Shown here in pieces: positions 41,785 through 51,372 of a DNA stretch of 64,000 nucleotides. A program made the position numbers and the translations under genes. The stretch is from Paenibacillus sp. EZ-K15. GTDB taxonomy: Bacteria > Bacillota > Bacilli > Paenibacillales > Paenibacillaceae. Positions within the stretch are counted from its first letter, which is position 1. Every line of letters begins with the position of its first letter. The notes below the pieces were generated by a model, which was not told the origin of the DNA, did not search any database, and saw only the letters and a list, made by a program, of their open reading frames with translations. The DNA lies in assembly GCF_002573715.1 (NCBI RefSeq), contig NZ_PDHM01000016.1:165649-229648 (forward strand), in the 5' to 3' direction.

Positions 41785-42066
41785 ATATAATAACCCTCAT
41801 TCGTTTCATTGTTAGTTGTCCTTTCCGTTGGTTGTTATAGTTGAATTGCCGCATATAGAATCGCCTCCATGAAAAATAAAGTTACTTCTAGTTTATCCAT
41901 TAAGAGATATTCGGAATATGTAATAAATGCTTATAATCATTCATTATCTTGTTCTCTATCTGGCAACGTGCAGCGTCATATTTGAATTTACATATTTAAT
42001 ACCGTGAAAAATGGTCGGCATTGGATTAGGATAAAGGCATACACCATATATGAAGGAGTCTTGCAT

Positions 42067-42510
42067 TTGATAACACTTCATGCCATAGATAAGGACAATT
42101 GGGAGGATTGCATCCGTCTTAAACCGAGACCTGAACAGGAGAAGTGGATTGCCCCCAATCTATACTCAATAGCGGAAGCTCAATTCATGGAGGGCTTCGA
42201 AACGCGTGCGATCTACCATGATGAAGAGATGATCGGATTTGTAATGTATGGTCTGCACCCGCACGATGATAACTACTGGATATACCGGTTTATGATCGAC
42301 GGTAAGTTTCAGGGACTGCATTATGCCAAACCCGCGATTCGTTTGGTTCTCGAGGAGATTCGGACCTCGCCGGATACAACGGACGATGTTATGCTATGTT
42401 ACAAACCCGAGAATGAGCGTGCAAAAAGGCTATATTCCGAAATTGGATTTAAAGAAGCCGGGTATGCCCCCTGGGGAGACGTGATGGCTAAATATCGTTT
42501 TATAAAATAG
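42067..42510 (+). CDS. GNAT acetyltransferase (spermidine-type)
   Basis: 147 residues from TTG 42067 (GAAGGAG site); an upstream in-frame GTG lacks a ribosome site. Pattern ITLHAIDKDNWEDCIRLKPRPEQEKWIAPN, MIGFVMYGLHPHDDNYWIYRFMIDGKFQGLHYAKPA and ENERAKRLYSEIGFKEAG is that of the BltD/PaiA-like spermidine acetyltransferases. The acetyl-CoA loop reads FQGLHYAKPA, weaker than Q-x-x-G-x-G. Homologous to the truncated protein at the left end of the window. Confidence 0.85.
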   Translation: MITLHAIDKDNWEDCIRLKPRPEQEKWIAPNLYSIAEAQFMEGFETRAIYHDEEMIGFVMYGLHPHDDNYWIYRFMIDGKFQGLHYAKPAIRLVLEEIRTSPDTTDDVMLCYKPENERAKRLYSEIGFKEAGYAPWGDVMAKYRFIK

Positions 42511-42519
42511 GCTATAAAT

Positions 42520-42572
42520 AGAAGAGCCGTGCATTCAGCCATTTCCTATGGCAGAACGCATGGCTTTTTAGC
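42520..42572 (+). terminator. Terminator after the acetyltransferase
   Basis: AGAGCCGTGCATTC-agccatttcctatggca-GAACGCATGGCTTTTT, imperfect stem with inner AGCCAT/ATGGCA pairing and a T-run. Confidence 0.65.
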
Positions 42573-42749
42573 TCGATTCTTTGTGGGGGCGGATGAATTT
42601 GGACTGTACACGAGTGTTTTTTTCATCAAAAGCGGAGGTTTGCTAAGAGAAAGGAAGTTTGGTTCCTCACAAGACGTAGCTCCGAAGTCAATTGCATGTT
42701 GGTATGAAGGAGAATATGCTATTATACCTAAATAGCAAAGTTGCTCGGA

Positions 42750-43514
42750 ATGGAGGGGACTACGATTCGAATATTAGCGATTAGCGACATTCATGGCTGC
42801 TACGATGAGTTTAATCAGTTATTGTCTGACGTGCAGTACAATCCCGTTAAGGACAAGCTGATCTTGCTCGGGGATTATGTGGATCGCGGATTAAGAAGCA
42901 GGGAAGTCATTGAGCAAGTGATGGAATTGCGGGATGATGGTGCCATCACTCTTCGGGGGAATCATGATCAGATGATGCTGGATGCCATTTTGCTTGATAC
43001 GGATGAAGTGAACTCACGCTGGATTCGGAATGGAGCTCGACATACGATTGAAAGCTACTGCGGCGCCAATTTTTTTGAGGGTGAAATGGATCGTGCCAGA
43101 TATAACGAAGGTAAAGCCTATATTAAAAAAAAGTTCGAGCATCATCTATCCTTTCTCGATACGCTGGCTCTCTATTATGAAACAGACACCCACATATTCG
43201 TACATGCAGGGATCAATCCGGGGGTTGATGACTGGAAGTTGCAGCTTCACCATGATTTCATCTGGATTCGCGATCCGTTCTTTAATTATCCAACAGGCCT
43301 TAACAAAACCGTGGTGTTCGGGCATACGCCAGTTATGAACTTGCATGATTCGGAAGGAATTTGGTTCTGTGAAGAAGGAGACAAAATCGGTATAGATGGA
43401 GCGTGTGTGTACGGTAAACAGCTTAACTGTCTGGAAATCACGGAAGAGCAGGAATACCGAACGCATTCTGTTCGGTTCATGCAAAGTGATGTGAACGTAG
43501 AGGAAGAGCAATGA
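42750..43514 (+). CDS. Calcineurin-like metallophosphatase
   Basis: 254 residues from ATG 42750 (TTG 42741 is an alternative; the GGAGGGG site actually lies between ATG and the first family residue, so the native start may be the ACG/ATT at about 42762). Motifs AISDIHGC, LLGDYVDRGLRSREV, LRGNHDQMM, FVHAGINPG, FGHTP. Same family as the cassette gene 14535-15242. Predicted to act on phosphoproteins or Ap4A-like nucleotides. Confidence 0.85.
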   Translation: MEGTTIRILAISDIHGCYDEFNQLLSDVQYNPVKDKLILLGDYVDRGLRSREVIEQVMELRDDGAITLRGNHDQMMLDAILLDTDEVNSRWIRNGARHTIESYCGANFFEGEMDRARYNEGKAYIKKKFEHHLSFLDTLALYYETDTHIFVHAGINPGVDDWKLQLHHDFIWIRDPFFNYPTGLNKTVVFGHTPVMNLHDSEGIWFCEEGDKIGIDGACVYGKQLNCLEITEEQEYRTHSVRFMQSDVNVEEEQ

Positions 43515-43552
43515 AATGAACGAATACATACTCTCGATAGGAGGATCTGTCC

Positions 43553-44041
43553 ATGTTAATTATGAATGAAAAGATAAAAGCTCGCGAAGTACAGCTGACC
43601 GGCCTAAACGGCGAAGATCTGGGAGTCGTCTCCAGGGAGGAGGCGCTTGCGCTGGCGAAAAATCACAAAGCCGATTTGGTGTGTACCTCGCTATTCAGCA
43701 GTCCCCCGCCCTGCAAGCTCGTAAGCCGAGGGCAGGCGAAGCAGGAGGCCGTGAAAGAGAAGAAAGGCCAGACAGCTTCATCCGGTCCGATGAAAGTAAA
43801 GGAATTCCGCTTGTCCGTACATATTGAAGAGCATGATTATGACACCAAGCTGTCGCAAATGCATAAGCTGCTGGAGGCGGGCAAAGCTGTCCAGCCCGTT
43901 ATTCGCATTCAAGGCAAGGAGGGCGAAGCCGCTCGCAAGCTGCTTGAGCGACTCGTTCATGATCTGGCTGAGGTAGGCTTGAAGGAGACGGGCATTCAGG
44001 TCAGCGGCAAGCAGGCTACCGTGAAGCTGCTGCCGATCTAA
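43553..44041 (+). CDS. Divergent IF-3-like protein
   Basis: 162 residues with both halves of translation initiation factor 3: NEKIKAREVQLTGLNGEDLGVVSREEALALA (N-domain) and KVKEFRLSVHIEEHDYDTKLSQMHKLLEAG (C-domain), ending RIQGKEGEAARKLLERLV. Length matches IF-3 (about 165-180), but the linker and the usual C-domain basic residues (VKVTLRFRGRE in canonical IF-3) have changed to VQPVIRIQGKEG. It is probably a paralogue with a special role; whether it replaces IF-3 is unknown. GGAGG site 8 bp from ATG. Confidence 0.8.
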   Translation: MLIMNEKIKAREVQLTGLNGEDLGVVSREEALALAKNHKADLVCTSLFSSPPPCKLVSRGQAKQEAVKEKKGQTASSGPMKVKEFRLSVHIEEHDYDTKLSQMHKLLEAGKAVQPVIRIQGKEGEAARKLLERLVHDLAEVGLKETGIQVSGKQATVKLLPI

Positions 44042-44134
44042 GCTGACGGAACGCATTTTCAGGCGTTTCATTTTAGTGAAGTTCCATGGTTTACTTTTTT
44101 ATATTTAGATGATACTATGGATCAAATTGTAAAC

Positions 44135-44420
44135 GCCATGAAGAGAAGAGTAGATGAACAGGAATCCCCACAGAGAGCTCCGGTAAGCTGAAAAGGAGTT
44201 GGAAGCCATTCATTGAACCAAGTCTCTGAGCGGCGCATCGGAACTTATGGATAAGGGATGGTGCGACAGGAGCTCCTGTTACAGAGCTAGGGTATAAGCG
44301 ATCGCGTGATGGCCGTACCTGATAAGGCTGGTATCGAGAGATATCGGCGAATAGGGGTGGCACCGCGAAACCAATCTCGTCCCCAAGACTTATGTCTTGG
44401 AGATGGGATTTTTTTGTTTT
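44135..44420 (+). promoter_or_regulatory. T-box riboswitch of glnS
   Basis: Stem I with AGAGAG bulge (44173) and a GCTGAAAAG terminal-loop motif; the specifier region reads TGAACCAAGTCTCTGAG, placing CAA, a glutamine codon, at 44219-44221. The T-box GGGTGGCACCGCG is at 44353-44366. The terminator stem ATCTCGTCCCCAAGAC / GTCTTGGAGATGGGAT with T-run ends at about 44420. Uncharged tRNA-Gln would stabilise the antiterminator and turn on the synthetase. Confidence 0.92.
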
Positions 44421-44464
44421 TAACGGAGTTACGGCAGAACAAACAACGTAAGGAGGAGTCAGGT

Positions 44465-46153
44465 ATGAGCGAGGACAAAAACAGGACAGAAGAAGTGGTG
44501 GATTTTTTGACCAAGATGATCAAGGAGGATGTAGAGAATAGTGTGTACCACAGGCCGGTGGCTACGCGATTTCCGCCGGAGCCCAACGGTTATCTCCATA
44601 TCGGCAGCGCCTATGCGATTTACATCAATCATTCCATCGCCAGCCGGTTTCATGGTAATTTCAATCTTCGGTTCGACGATACGAATCCACTGAAGGAAGA
44701 TATCAAATACGTGCATGCGATTCAGGAGGATATCGAGTGGCTTGGACTTAAGCCGGACGCTTATTTCGGGTCGGATTATGCGAATCAAATCGCTGAAGCG
44801 GCCAAGAAACTCATAGCTAAAGGGAAGGCTTACGTCTGTGATCTCACGCCTGAACAAATGACGGAATACCGGGGGGCGCTAACCGAAGCTGGCATCAATA
44901 GCCCTTTTCGGGAGCGCAGCATTGAGGAGAATTTGGCGTTATTTGAGCAAATGATCGCAGGGGCATTTCAACCGTCGGAAAAAGTACTCCGAGCCAAAAT
45001 CGATATGTCTTCCCCTAACATGAACCTGAGAGATCCAGTCCTGTATCGAATCATTCATGCGGAGCATTACCGTACGGGAACAACGTGGTGTGTATATCCG
45101 ATGTACGATTTTGCCCATCCGATCCAGGACTGGATCGAAGGAATTACCCATTCGCTATGCTCAGCCGAGTTTAAAGATCATCGACCGTTATACGAGTGGG
45201 TGCTTACGGAGCTTGAAGTGACGGAGCCTCCGAAGCAGCGGGAATTCGGAAGATTGAATATCTCGGGATACGTTACGAGCAAGCGATATCTGAGGGAGTT
45301 GGTGGATGGAGGCTTTGTCGACGGATGGGATGACCCCAGACTACCTACGTTAAAAGGATTACGGCGGCGAGGTGTGACACCTGAGGGTATCCGTCGTTTC
45401 CTGGGAGAAATCGGGGTGTTTCGCGGCAACAGCCTGGTGGACTCGGGCATGCTTGATCATTATATCCGTCAAGACTTGAAGGAACGGTGTTATAACGCGA
45501 TGGCCGTCATGAGGCCGCTGAAGGTGATCATCACGAATCTTTCAGAAGATTGCACCGAGATGTTTGCCATACCGAATCATGAAAGTGACGAAACATTGGG
45601 TGAGCGGGAGGTTCCTTTTTCACGAGAGCTGTACATCGAGCGAGAGGATTTTATGGAGGAGCCCGTTCCCGGATTTCACCGGTTATCCCCTGGCAAGGAA
45701 GTGCGTTTGAAAGGAGCCTATTTCATCAAATGCGAACATGTCGTGAAAGATCCAGCAACGGGGGAAATCATGGAGATCCACTGCACGTATGATCCATTAA
45801 CGAAGAGCGGGAGCGGATTTAATGACAGGAAGGTGAAAGCAACACTGCATTGGGTGTCTGCGAAGCACGGGATCCCGGCGGAACTTCACTTGTATGATAA
45901 GCTGCTGAAGGAATCAGCCGAGTTATCAGAATCGGATAACGTTTGGGAGGATCTGATGAATCCCGAATCATTGATTCGAATCGAAAACGCCATACTGGAG
46001 CCTTCCATGCTGAAAGCGACGATGAACCGTACGTACCAATTCATCAGACACGGATATTTCTGCGTGGATTCCAAATATACGACAGAACGCAGACTGGTGT
46101 TTAATCGTATTGTTCCTTTGAAGGATTCATGGAAGAAGCCGATCCGAAAATAA
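44465..46153 (+). CDS. glnS: Glutaminyl-tRNA synthetase
   Basis: 562 residues from ATG 44465 (AGGAGG site), directly after the T-box. HIGH-type motif RFPPEPNGYLHIGSA (about 35-49), FDDTNPLKED, the class I central region WCVYPMYDFAHPIQDWIEGITHSLCSAEFKDHRPLYEWV, KMSKS-region counterpart (GYVTSKRYLREL) and the C-terminal beta-barrels. Joins Gln to tRNA-Gln. Most Bacilli use GatCAB instead, so a T-box-controlled GlnRS marks the lineage. Confidence 0.96.
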   Translation: MSEDKNRTEEVVDFLTKMIKEDVENSVYHRPVATRFPPEPNGYLHIGSAYAIYINHSIASRFHGNFNLRFDDTNPLKEDIKYVHAIQEDIEWLGLKPDAYFGSDYANQIAEAAKKLIAKGKAYVCDLTPEQMTEYRGALTEAGINSPFRERSIEENLALFEQMIAGAFQPSEKVLRAKIDMSSPNMNLRDPVLYRIIHAEHYRTGTTWCVYPMYDFAHPIQDWIEGITHSLCSAEFKDHRPLYEWVLTELEVTEPPKQREFGRLNISGYVTSKRYLRELVDGGFVDGWDDPRLPTLKGLRRRGVTPEGIRRFLGEIGVFRGNSLVDSGMLDHYIRQDLKERCYNAMAVMRPLKVIITNLSEDCTEMFAIPNHESDETLGEREVPFSRELYIEREDFMEEPVPGFHRLSPGKEVRLKGAYFIKCEHVVKDPATGEIMEIHCTYDPLTKSGSGFNDRKVKATLHWVSAKHGIPAELHLYDKLLKESAELSESDNVWEDLMNPESLIRIENAILEPSMLKATMNRTYQFIRHGYFCVDSKYTTERRLVFNRIVPLKDSWKKPIRK

Positions 46154-46208
46154 AATACAGTTGCTATAACCCCAAAGTGCTTAAAGTCGTTGAGTATGAA
46201 GCGTTTGG

Positions 46209-46257
46209 CTAATACCAAAAAGCCGGGAGCAAGTTAGCTGCCGGCTTTTTGGTGTTA
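46209..46257. terminator. Bidirectional terminator after glnS
   Basis: AATACCAAAAAGCCGG-gagcaagttagctg-CCGGCTTTTTGGTGTT between convergent genes. Confidence 0.9.
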
Positions 46258-46296
46258 TTAGTAAATTATTATCTGTTCTACCCTATATATTGAGCG

Positions 46297-47130
46297 TTAA
46301 CGCGTCCAATGTCCCGGTCGAGATAAGAATGGAGGCAGTTTGGTGCTGGTGTCTCCTTTTGCTGCGTTAACCTGGAATTGAGTAAGGAAGAGGCTGGTTG
46401 CTAGATTGGCACCGCTAAGGTCTGCGTCCCTGAAATCGGCACCGATCAGATCAGCAGCACGCAGATCGGCCCCTCTGAGGTCTGCGGCAATGAGATAAGC
46501 TCCTCTCAGATTGGCGTATCTTAGGTCTGCTCCTTTAAGCTTAGCTCCCATTAAGTCAGCACCGCGCCCCCCGATCTTTTGACGCACGGGTGGCCCTTTA
46601 TGCTTCTTGCGCGCATCATCCCGCACAAGTTCACTGGTTCGGAGAAGCAGCTGATTCACTTCTGCCCGATGAGCTGCCACATCCAGCTGTAACAGGGATT
46701 CGGGAGAAAGCTGAGTCAATCGACTCGTCTCTTGCAGCGACAATCTCAGATCGGTATGAATGTCTTGAGCCGGTTGCAAAGTCAGGGCTTCGTTCAGATA
46801 CCATAACAGCTCGTGAAGCTGTCGCATGATCGGGAATACGTCGAACATTTCTTTTGCCGTCCCAGGAGCCTGCCGCCAGTCGCGTCCGTTATAGGTAATC
46901 TGTGAAACCATTTGACCTGCTCCGAAGCAGTCGTAAACGGTGCAGCCTCTCATACCTCGCTGCCTCAAGCTGCTGTGCACACCGCAGCGGAAGTCGGATT
47001 GCAGATGGTGGCAAGGGGTTCCGCCGTCTTTGTCCATGGCAAAATCCGTTGAGGCGGCGAAGGGTAAAGCGACACAGCATAATCCAAAGCAGCGTTCGCA
47101 ATCTGCTTGTAATTCTTGTTTGTCTAGCAT
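46297..47130 (-). CDS. Pentapeptide repeat protein
   Basis: 277 residues. N-terminus rich in Cys: [14 protein letters not shown] then [17 protein letters not shown] and [14 protein letters not shown], a likely metal (zinc or iron-sulfur) site. From about residue 195 a pentapeptide stretch, with the A/D-L-x-x-A pattern: [53 protein letters not shown]. Pentapeptide folds mimic DNA; in Bacilli this Cys-rich form is widespread and uncharacterised. Confidence 0.9.
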   Translation of the reverse strand: MLDKQELQADCERCFGLCCVALPFAASTDFAMDKDGGTPCHHLQSDFRCGVHSSLRQRGMRGCTVYDCFGAGQMVSQITYNGRDWRQAPGTAKEMFDVFPIMRQLHELLWYLNEALTLQPAQDIHTDLRLSLQETSRLTQLSPESLLQLDVAAHRAEVNQLLLRTSELVRDDARKKHKGPPVRQKIGGRGADLMGAKLKGADLRYANLRGAYLIAADLRGADLRAADLIGADFRDADLSGANLATSLFLTQFQVNAAKGDTSTKLPPFLSRPGHWTR

Positions 47131-47485
47131 AATGTTAGAGGAGCTCCTTCCAGTCGGTGTTACGTCAATAAAGTGACATCTAGTTATATTTTAAAACAAA
47201 ATGATCATAGAGTCATAGATGCAATCTTGGTTTAAATGGTTTTATACCTTGTGAAGGGATAACATCAGAAACCCCAGATGCTATAATGCACCTTAAGCTG
47301 CCAAGGAAATTCCGGCAGCTTTTTGTATGTTACATGCCAAGCCAACCGATAGTATATAATGATATTCGTGTCTTTGGTCATCGCTTGATTTGGAATTCTC
47401 TTCATTTCAGGACATATGTCCTTTCCTGAGCTTGGGGAATTCACTTTTAATAGTATACAGACCTATAGAAGAAGGAGTATGTATC

Positions 47486-47911
47486 GTGAGAGGAATCTTA
47501 TTTGCATTCATTGGCGGTGCCTGTATTACGCTGCAAGGAGTGGCCAATGCCCGAATTAGTCAGGATATGGGCACCTGGCAAGCTGCTACGGTTACGCAGT
47601 TGACCGGATTTATTATGGCACTCATTATTCTTCTGTTCGTCCGCGACGGAAGCAGGCAAGGATTCGGACAAGTAAAGCCGCTCTATCTAATCGGGGGAGC
47701 CTTGGGGGCACCCATTATATTCAGTGAGGTGACCGCGATTCAGAACATCGGTGTCACATTAACGATATCCGCGTTATTGATCGCCCAGTTATTCTTAACG
47801 TTTCTGATTGATAGCAACGGATGGTTCGGCGTGGTGAAAAAGAGAATGAGCTTGCCTCAATTCATCGGGATCGGGATGATGATCGCCGGTGTTGTTATTA
47901 TCAAATTATGA
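47486..47911 (+). CDS. DMT-superfamily half transporter (YdcZ/DUF606)
   Basis: 141 residues from GTG 47486 (GAAGGAG site): five membrane helices, GILFAFIGGACITLQGVANARISQDMGTWQAATVTQLTGF, typical of DUF606 halves that act as pairs. A second, partner-like half is at 48704-49162, with the Crp/Fnr-like regulator gene between; together probably a heterodimeric exporter. Confidence 0.88.
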   Translation: MRGILFAFIGGACITLQGVANARISQDMGTWQAATVTQLTGFIMALIILLFVRDGSRQGFGQVKPLYLIGGALGAPIIFSEVTAIQNIGVTLTISALLIAQLFLTFLIDSNGWFGVVKKRMSLPQFIGIGMMIAGVVIIKL

Positions 47912-47962
47912 TTGGAACCAAGCGGTTCTTGAGATGGAGTGTTCGGGAAAGGAGAGAGGGAC

Positions 47963-48664
47963 GTGAAGGAAATTCATAATGCGGAGCTCATGCAGCATTT
48001 TCTGCTGAGCAACCAGATCCAGTCCGTATTTCACGATGATTTAATGCCTTATCTGGTGTTATATCACTATGATCAGGGCGACATCGTCTGCACGCAAGGC
48101 GAGCCGGCCGAGATGCTGTACATCCTGGTTCAAGGGAAGATTAAAATCTTCACGACCTCTGCGGAAGGTAAAGCGCTTGTGCTATCTTTCAAAACACCGC
48201 TTGAGGTGATCGGAGATATTGAATACATTCAAGGCAATCCGTTGATCAATACGGTACAGGCCGTATCGCCTGTCTATATGATCGGCGTGCATTATCGCTG
48301 GCTTCGCAAATATGGACAGGAGCATCCGCCGCTGCTTCAATTTTTGCTGCGGATCATTACGCGGAAATTTTATATTAAATCCAATTTCTTGAGTTTCAAT
48401 TTGCTGCATCCGGTGGAGGTACGACTGGCGAGCTATTTATTGTCCGTTTCGGAGGGGGAGTCGGATACGTTCGCTACCAATAACCCGGCCGCGTTCAACC
48501 TGACCGATATCGCGAATTTACTTGGAACCAGCTATCGGCATTTAAACCGGGTGATTCTGAAATTCAGTCAGGAAGGACTGATCGAGCGTCACAAAGGGTA
48601 CATTCTGATTAAAGATCGGGATGCGTTAACGCGTGTAGCCGGAGGTAATATTTACGAAGAATAA
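47963..48664 (+). CDS. Crp/Fnr-family regulator
   Basis: 233 residues from GTG 47963 (GGAGAGAGGG). cNMP-binding-like N-domain (YDQGDIVCTQGEPAEMLYILVQGKIKIF) and C-terminal winged helix with FNLTDIANLLGTSYRHLNRVILKFSQEGLIERHKGYI. No FNR-type Cys cluster. Embedded between two DUF606 transporter halves, which it most likely controls (YeiL-like). Confidence 0.9.
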   Translation: MKEIHNAELMQHFLLSNQIQSVFHDDLMPYLVLYHYDQGDIVCTQGEPAEMLYILVQGKIKIFTTSAEGKALVLSFKTPLEVIGDIEYIQGNPLINTVQAVSPVYMIGVHYRWLRKYGQEHPPLLQFLLRIITRKFYIKSNFLSFNLLHPVEVRLASYLLSVSEGESDTFATNNPAAFNLTDIANLLGTSYRHLNRVILKFSQEGLIERHKGYILIKDRDALTRVAGGNIYEE

Positions 48665-48703
48665 CACACGGTGATGATGAAACATGAAGGAAGGAGATGG
48701 AGC

Positions 48704-49162
48704 ATGTTAGCAGGATTGGTATTGGCACTAATCGCAGGTTCATTGGTTAGTTTGCAGAACATTTTCAATAATAGAGTTAATGAGAAAACAGGCTCCTGGT
48801 CTACAACGACGTTGGTGCTAGGCATGGGCTTCGTGGCTTCGTTCGGCATGAGTCTTGCTGTAGAAGGCAAGGGGACGTTCACCCTTCAAAACATGCAGCC
48901 TTGGTACTGGATTAGCGGGTTGATTGGGGTCGGCGTGGTGATTTGCCTGGTTCAGGCGACAAGGCTTCTGGGTGCCACATTCGCCATTTCGGTTGTCATG
49001 ACCTCGCAGCTCGGCTTCGCGCTGTTGTGGGACTCCTTGGGATGGTTGGGGCTCGAGAAGGTTCCGTTTACCATGAATCAGCTGATCGGTGTTCTTGTCA
49101 TTGTCGGGGGGATCCTGGTATTTAAATTAGGCGGAAAACGGGAACAACAAGAGACGGCGTAG
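48704..49162 (+). CDS. DMT-superfamily half transporter (YdcZ/DUF606)
   Basis: 152 residues from ATG 48704 (AAGGAGATGGAG). Opens MLAGLVLALIAGSLVSLQNIFNNRVNEKTGSWSTTTLVLGMGF, the same layout as the protein at 47486-47911 including the conserved early Q-N and R residues and the T-x-x-x-W. Likely partner subunit of one exporter. Confidence 0.88.
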   Translation: MLAGLVLALIAGSLVSLQNIFNNRVNEKTGSWSTTTLVLGMGFVASFGMSLAVEGKGTFTLQNMQPWYWISGLIGVGVVICLVQATRLLGATFAISVVMTSQLGFALLWDSLGWLGLEKVPFTMNQLIGVLVIVGGILVFKLGGKREQQETA

Positions 49163-49195
49163 CATGAAGTTTATAACATGAGGGGAGGAATCCAT

Positions 49196-49600
49196 ATGAT
49201 AACGGAGATTGACAAAATCGCCTGGATCCACATCGCGGATGGGCGCATATTGGGCGCTCGTTCCAAAGGAAAGGATACGTACTATCTGCCGGGAGGAAAA
49301 CGGGAACCGGGAGAATCCGATATCGACACGCTGGTGCGGGAAATCAAGGAGGAGCTGTCCGTTCGGATCAAACCGGAGACCGCGGCGAATGCAGGCAGCT
49401 TCCGGGCTGGCGCTCACGGCAAATCGGAGGGTGTTCGAGTAACGATGTCCTGTTACACAGCGGAGTTTGAAGGAGAGCTAAGCCCGGCTTCGGAGATCGA
49501 AGAATTGGCTTGGTTAACGTATAAGGATCGGGAGCGGGTCTCTGAGGTTTGCCAGATGATCTTCGATCATTTGCATGAATTGAAGAAGCTGGCTGACTAA
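49196..49600 (+). CDS. NUDIX hydrolase
   Basis: 134 residues from ATG 49196 (GGGGAGG). Nudix box GGKREPGESDIDTLVREIKEEL(S) at about 36-58: G-x5-E-x7-R-E-x-x-E-E-L with the usual final Gly replaced by Ser. Substrate unknown. Last of the DUF606 cluster. Confidence 0.88.
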   Translation: MITEIDKIAWIHIADGRILGARSKGKDTYYLPGGKREPGESDIDTLVREIKEELSVRIKPETAANAGSFRAGAHGKSEGVRVTMSCYTAEFEGELSPASEIEELAWLTYKDRERVSEVCQMIFDHLHELKKLAD

Positions 49601-49705
49601 GCCCCGCAAGGGGAAAGCAGCCTGTATCCAGGGTGCCAACCTGCTGAGCACTATATCATGCATGCTGATCCAACGGAAGGATAAATCAATACATCCAAAC
49701 ACCGA

Positions 49706-49738
49706 AAAAAAGACGCTCCTGCGGGAGCGTCTTTTATA
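49706..49738 (+). terminator. Intrinsic terminator
   Basis: AAAAAAGACGCTCC-tgc-GGGAGCGTCTTTT. Confidence 0.9.
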
Positions 49739-49940
49739 TTTTAGAACAAATGTTCGTTTTGTGGAGCATCTAAATTAAATCGGACAATATTCGGCTTTCA
49801 TATTATTAGTATAACTTAGCGCTCATTATAAGTCTATATTTTTCCAGGGGAATGTTTTATAGTTTGTAATACCCGGCCGGGGAACTTGCTATATCGTAAG
49901 CTTTATAACTTGTGCTGTTCGGATAGAGAGAGGGAGTCTT

Positions 49941-51188
49941 GTGCAAATACGATTATGGGATAACAATTTAAAGGTTCGATTATTGGGTGAAGCGTTGTTC
50001 AATATGCTGTTTTGGATGTACTTTCCCTTTATAACGGTTTATTTCGGAGCGGCTTTAGGCAATCATATCGCCGGAATCCTCATGACGGTTCCTCCGATAT
50101 TCAGCATCATCGGCAGCTTGCTCGGCGGTGCTTTAGCTGATCGGCTGGGACGTCGCCCCATCATGCTGCTTGGCGCGTCGCTGCAGACGGCCATGTTTGC
50201 GCTGTTCGCGTTATCGCCTTCGCACTGGATCGATTATGCCGCTTTTATCGGCATCGGATTCGGGGGAGCCATCTATAGACCTGCCAGCTCCGCGATGGTT
50301 GCCGATCTGGTTCCGGTTCAAGAACGCCGGCAGGTATTTGCAACGTTTACGACTGCGAACAACTTGGGTGCCGTGCTTGGTCCGGCACTTGGAGCCATTT
50401 TCTTTTTTCAGTATCGGCAAGAGCTTCTGTGGTCTTGTTCTTTCGTATTGCTGATCTATTTTATCGCGATTTACTTCATCGTTCATGAAACCCTACCGGG
50501 GCCTGCCAAAAGTGTAAAGGCAACGGGGTCGATTCTTCAGGTATTCAAGGAACAGTGGAGTGGATATGGCATCATTTTTCGAGATAAAGTGTTTCTGGTG
50601 TACATACTGGCGGGGGTTTTTGCCCTTGTGGCCATCATGCAGCTGGATCTGTATTTGGCGGTATATGTGATCGATTATGTACCAACCCAGGCGCTGTTCT
50701 CCTGGAACGGACATTCGCTTATGCTATCGAGCACGGAGATATTAGGGTGGGTGCTGGGGCTCAATGGTCTCTTGTTTGTTCTCTTTATTCTCCCGGTCAC
50801 CAAGTGGTTTCGGAATTGGAAGGAGCGTGATGTATTCGTACTATCTTCCTTGTTATCCGGAGTAGGTACTTTTGCACTCGGACTGAATACGAACATCTGG
50901 TTCTTATTCTTTGTAACCATTATTTTCACTTTCGGCGAAATGGCTCGTTCTCCGGTGACGCAAAGCTTTATTAGCCGTTATGCTCCAGAGCATGCAAGAG
51001 GACAGTATATGGGAGCTGACAGCTTACAGTTTACGATCGGAAGATTTCTGGCTCCGATGACGGTATTTCTGTCCACTTGGCTGCCGCCTATGGGTATATT
51101 CAGCATCATCTTGCTATCGGCATTAATCAGTGTGGCGCTGTATATCCTGCTATTTCGAATGTATGTAGAAGAAAAAAGCGCAGCATAG
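49941..51188 (+). CDS. MFS transporter
   Basis: 415 residues from GTG 49941 (GAGGGAG). Twelve membrane helices; motif A GGALADRLGRRPIMLLGA (about 60-77) between TM2 and TM3. The N-half opening LLGEALFNMLFWMYFPFITVYFG is typical of the YttB/drug-efflux group. Likely exports a toxic compound; a terminator follows 20 bp after the stop. Confidence 0.9.
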   Translation: MQIRLWDNNLKVRLLGEALFNMLFWMYFPFITVYFGAALGNHIAGILMTVPPIFSIIGSLLGGALADRLGRRPIMLLGASLQTAMFALFALSPSHWIDYAAFIGIGFGGAIYRPASSAMVADLVPVQERRQVFATFTTANNLGAVLGPALGAIFFFQYRQELLWSCSFVLLIYFIAIYFIVHETLPGPAKSVKATGSILQVFKEQWSGYGIIFRDKVFLVYILAGVFALVAIMQLDLYLAVYVIDYVPTQALFSWNGHSLMLSSTEILGWVLGLNGLLFVLFILPVTKWFRNWKERDVFVLSSLLSGVGTFALGLNTNIWFLFFVTIIFTFGEMARSPVTQSFISRYAPEHARGQYMGADSLQFTIGRFLAPMTVFLSTWLPPMGIFSIILLSALISVALYILLFRMYVEEKSAA

Positions 51189-51206
51189 CTGGCCTATATT
51201 ATGAGA

Positions 51207-51256
51207 GTAGAGGGCAAACTCGGTTGTAATGCAGCCGCACGCTTGCTCTCTTTTTT
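51207..51256 (+). terminator. Terminator after the MFS gene
   Basis: GTAGAGGGCAAACTCGG ... GCAGCCGCACGCTTGCTCTC with six T; the stem has some bulges. Confidence 0.75.
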
Positions 51257-51372
51257 ATTAAGATACTGAACGTGCCTGAAGTCTTTAAAGGAAAAAATTT
51301 GAAATCTCCATTTACAAACCGATGGTCGGTATATATAATGAAGTTACGAATTTCGGAAGGTTGGTGAAGTTG

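Noticed and set aside
42529..42735. 68-residue protein after the acetyltransferase
   Set aside because: It begins inside the terminator hairpin, has no ribosome site and shows no recognisable pattern.
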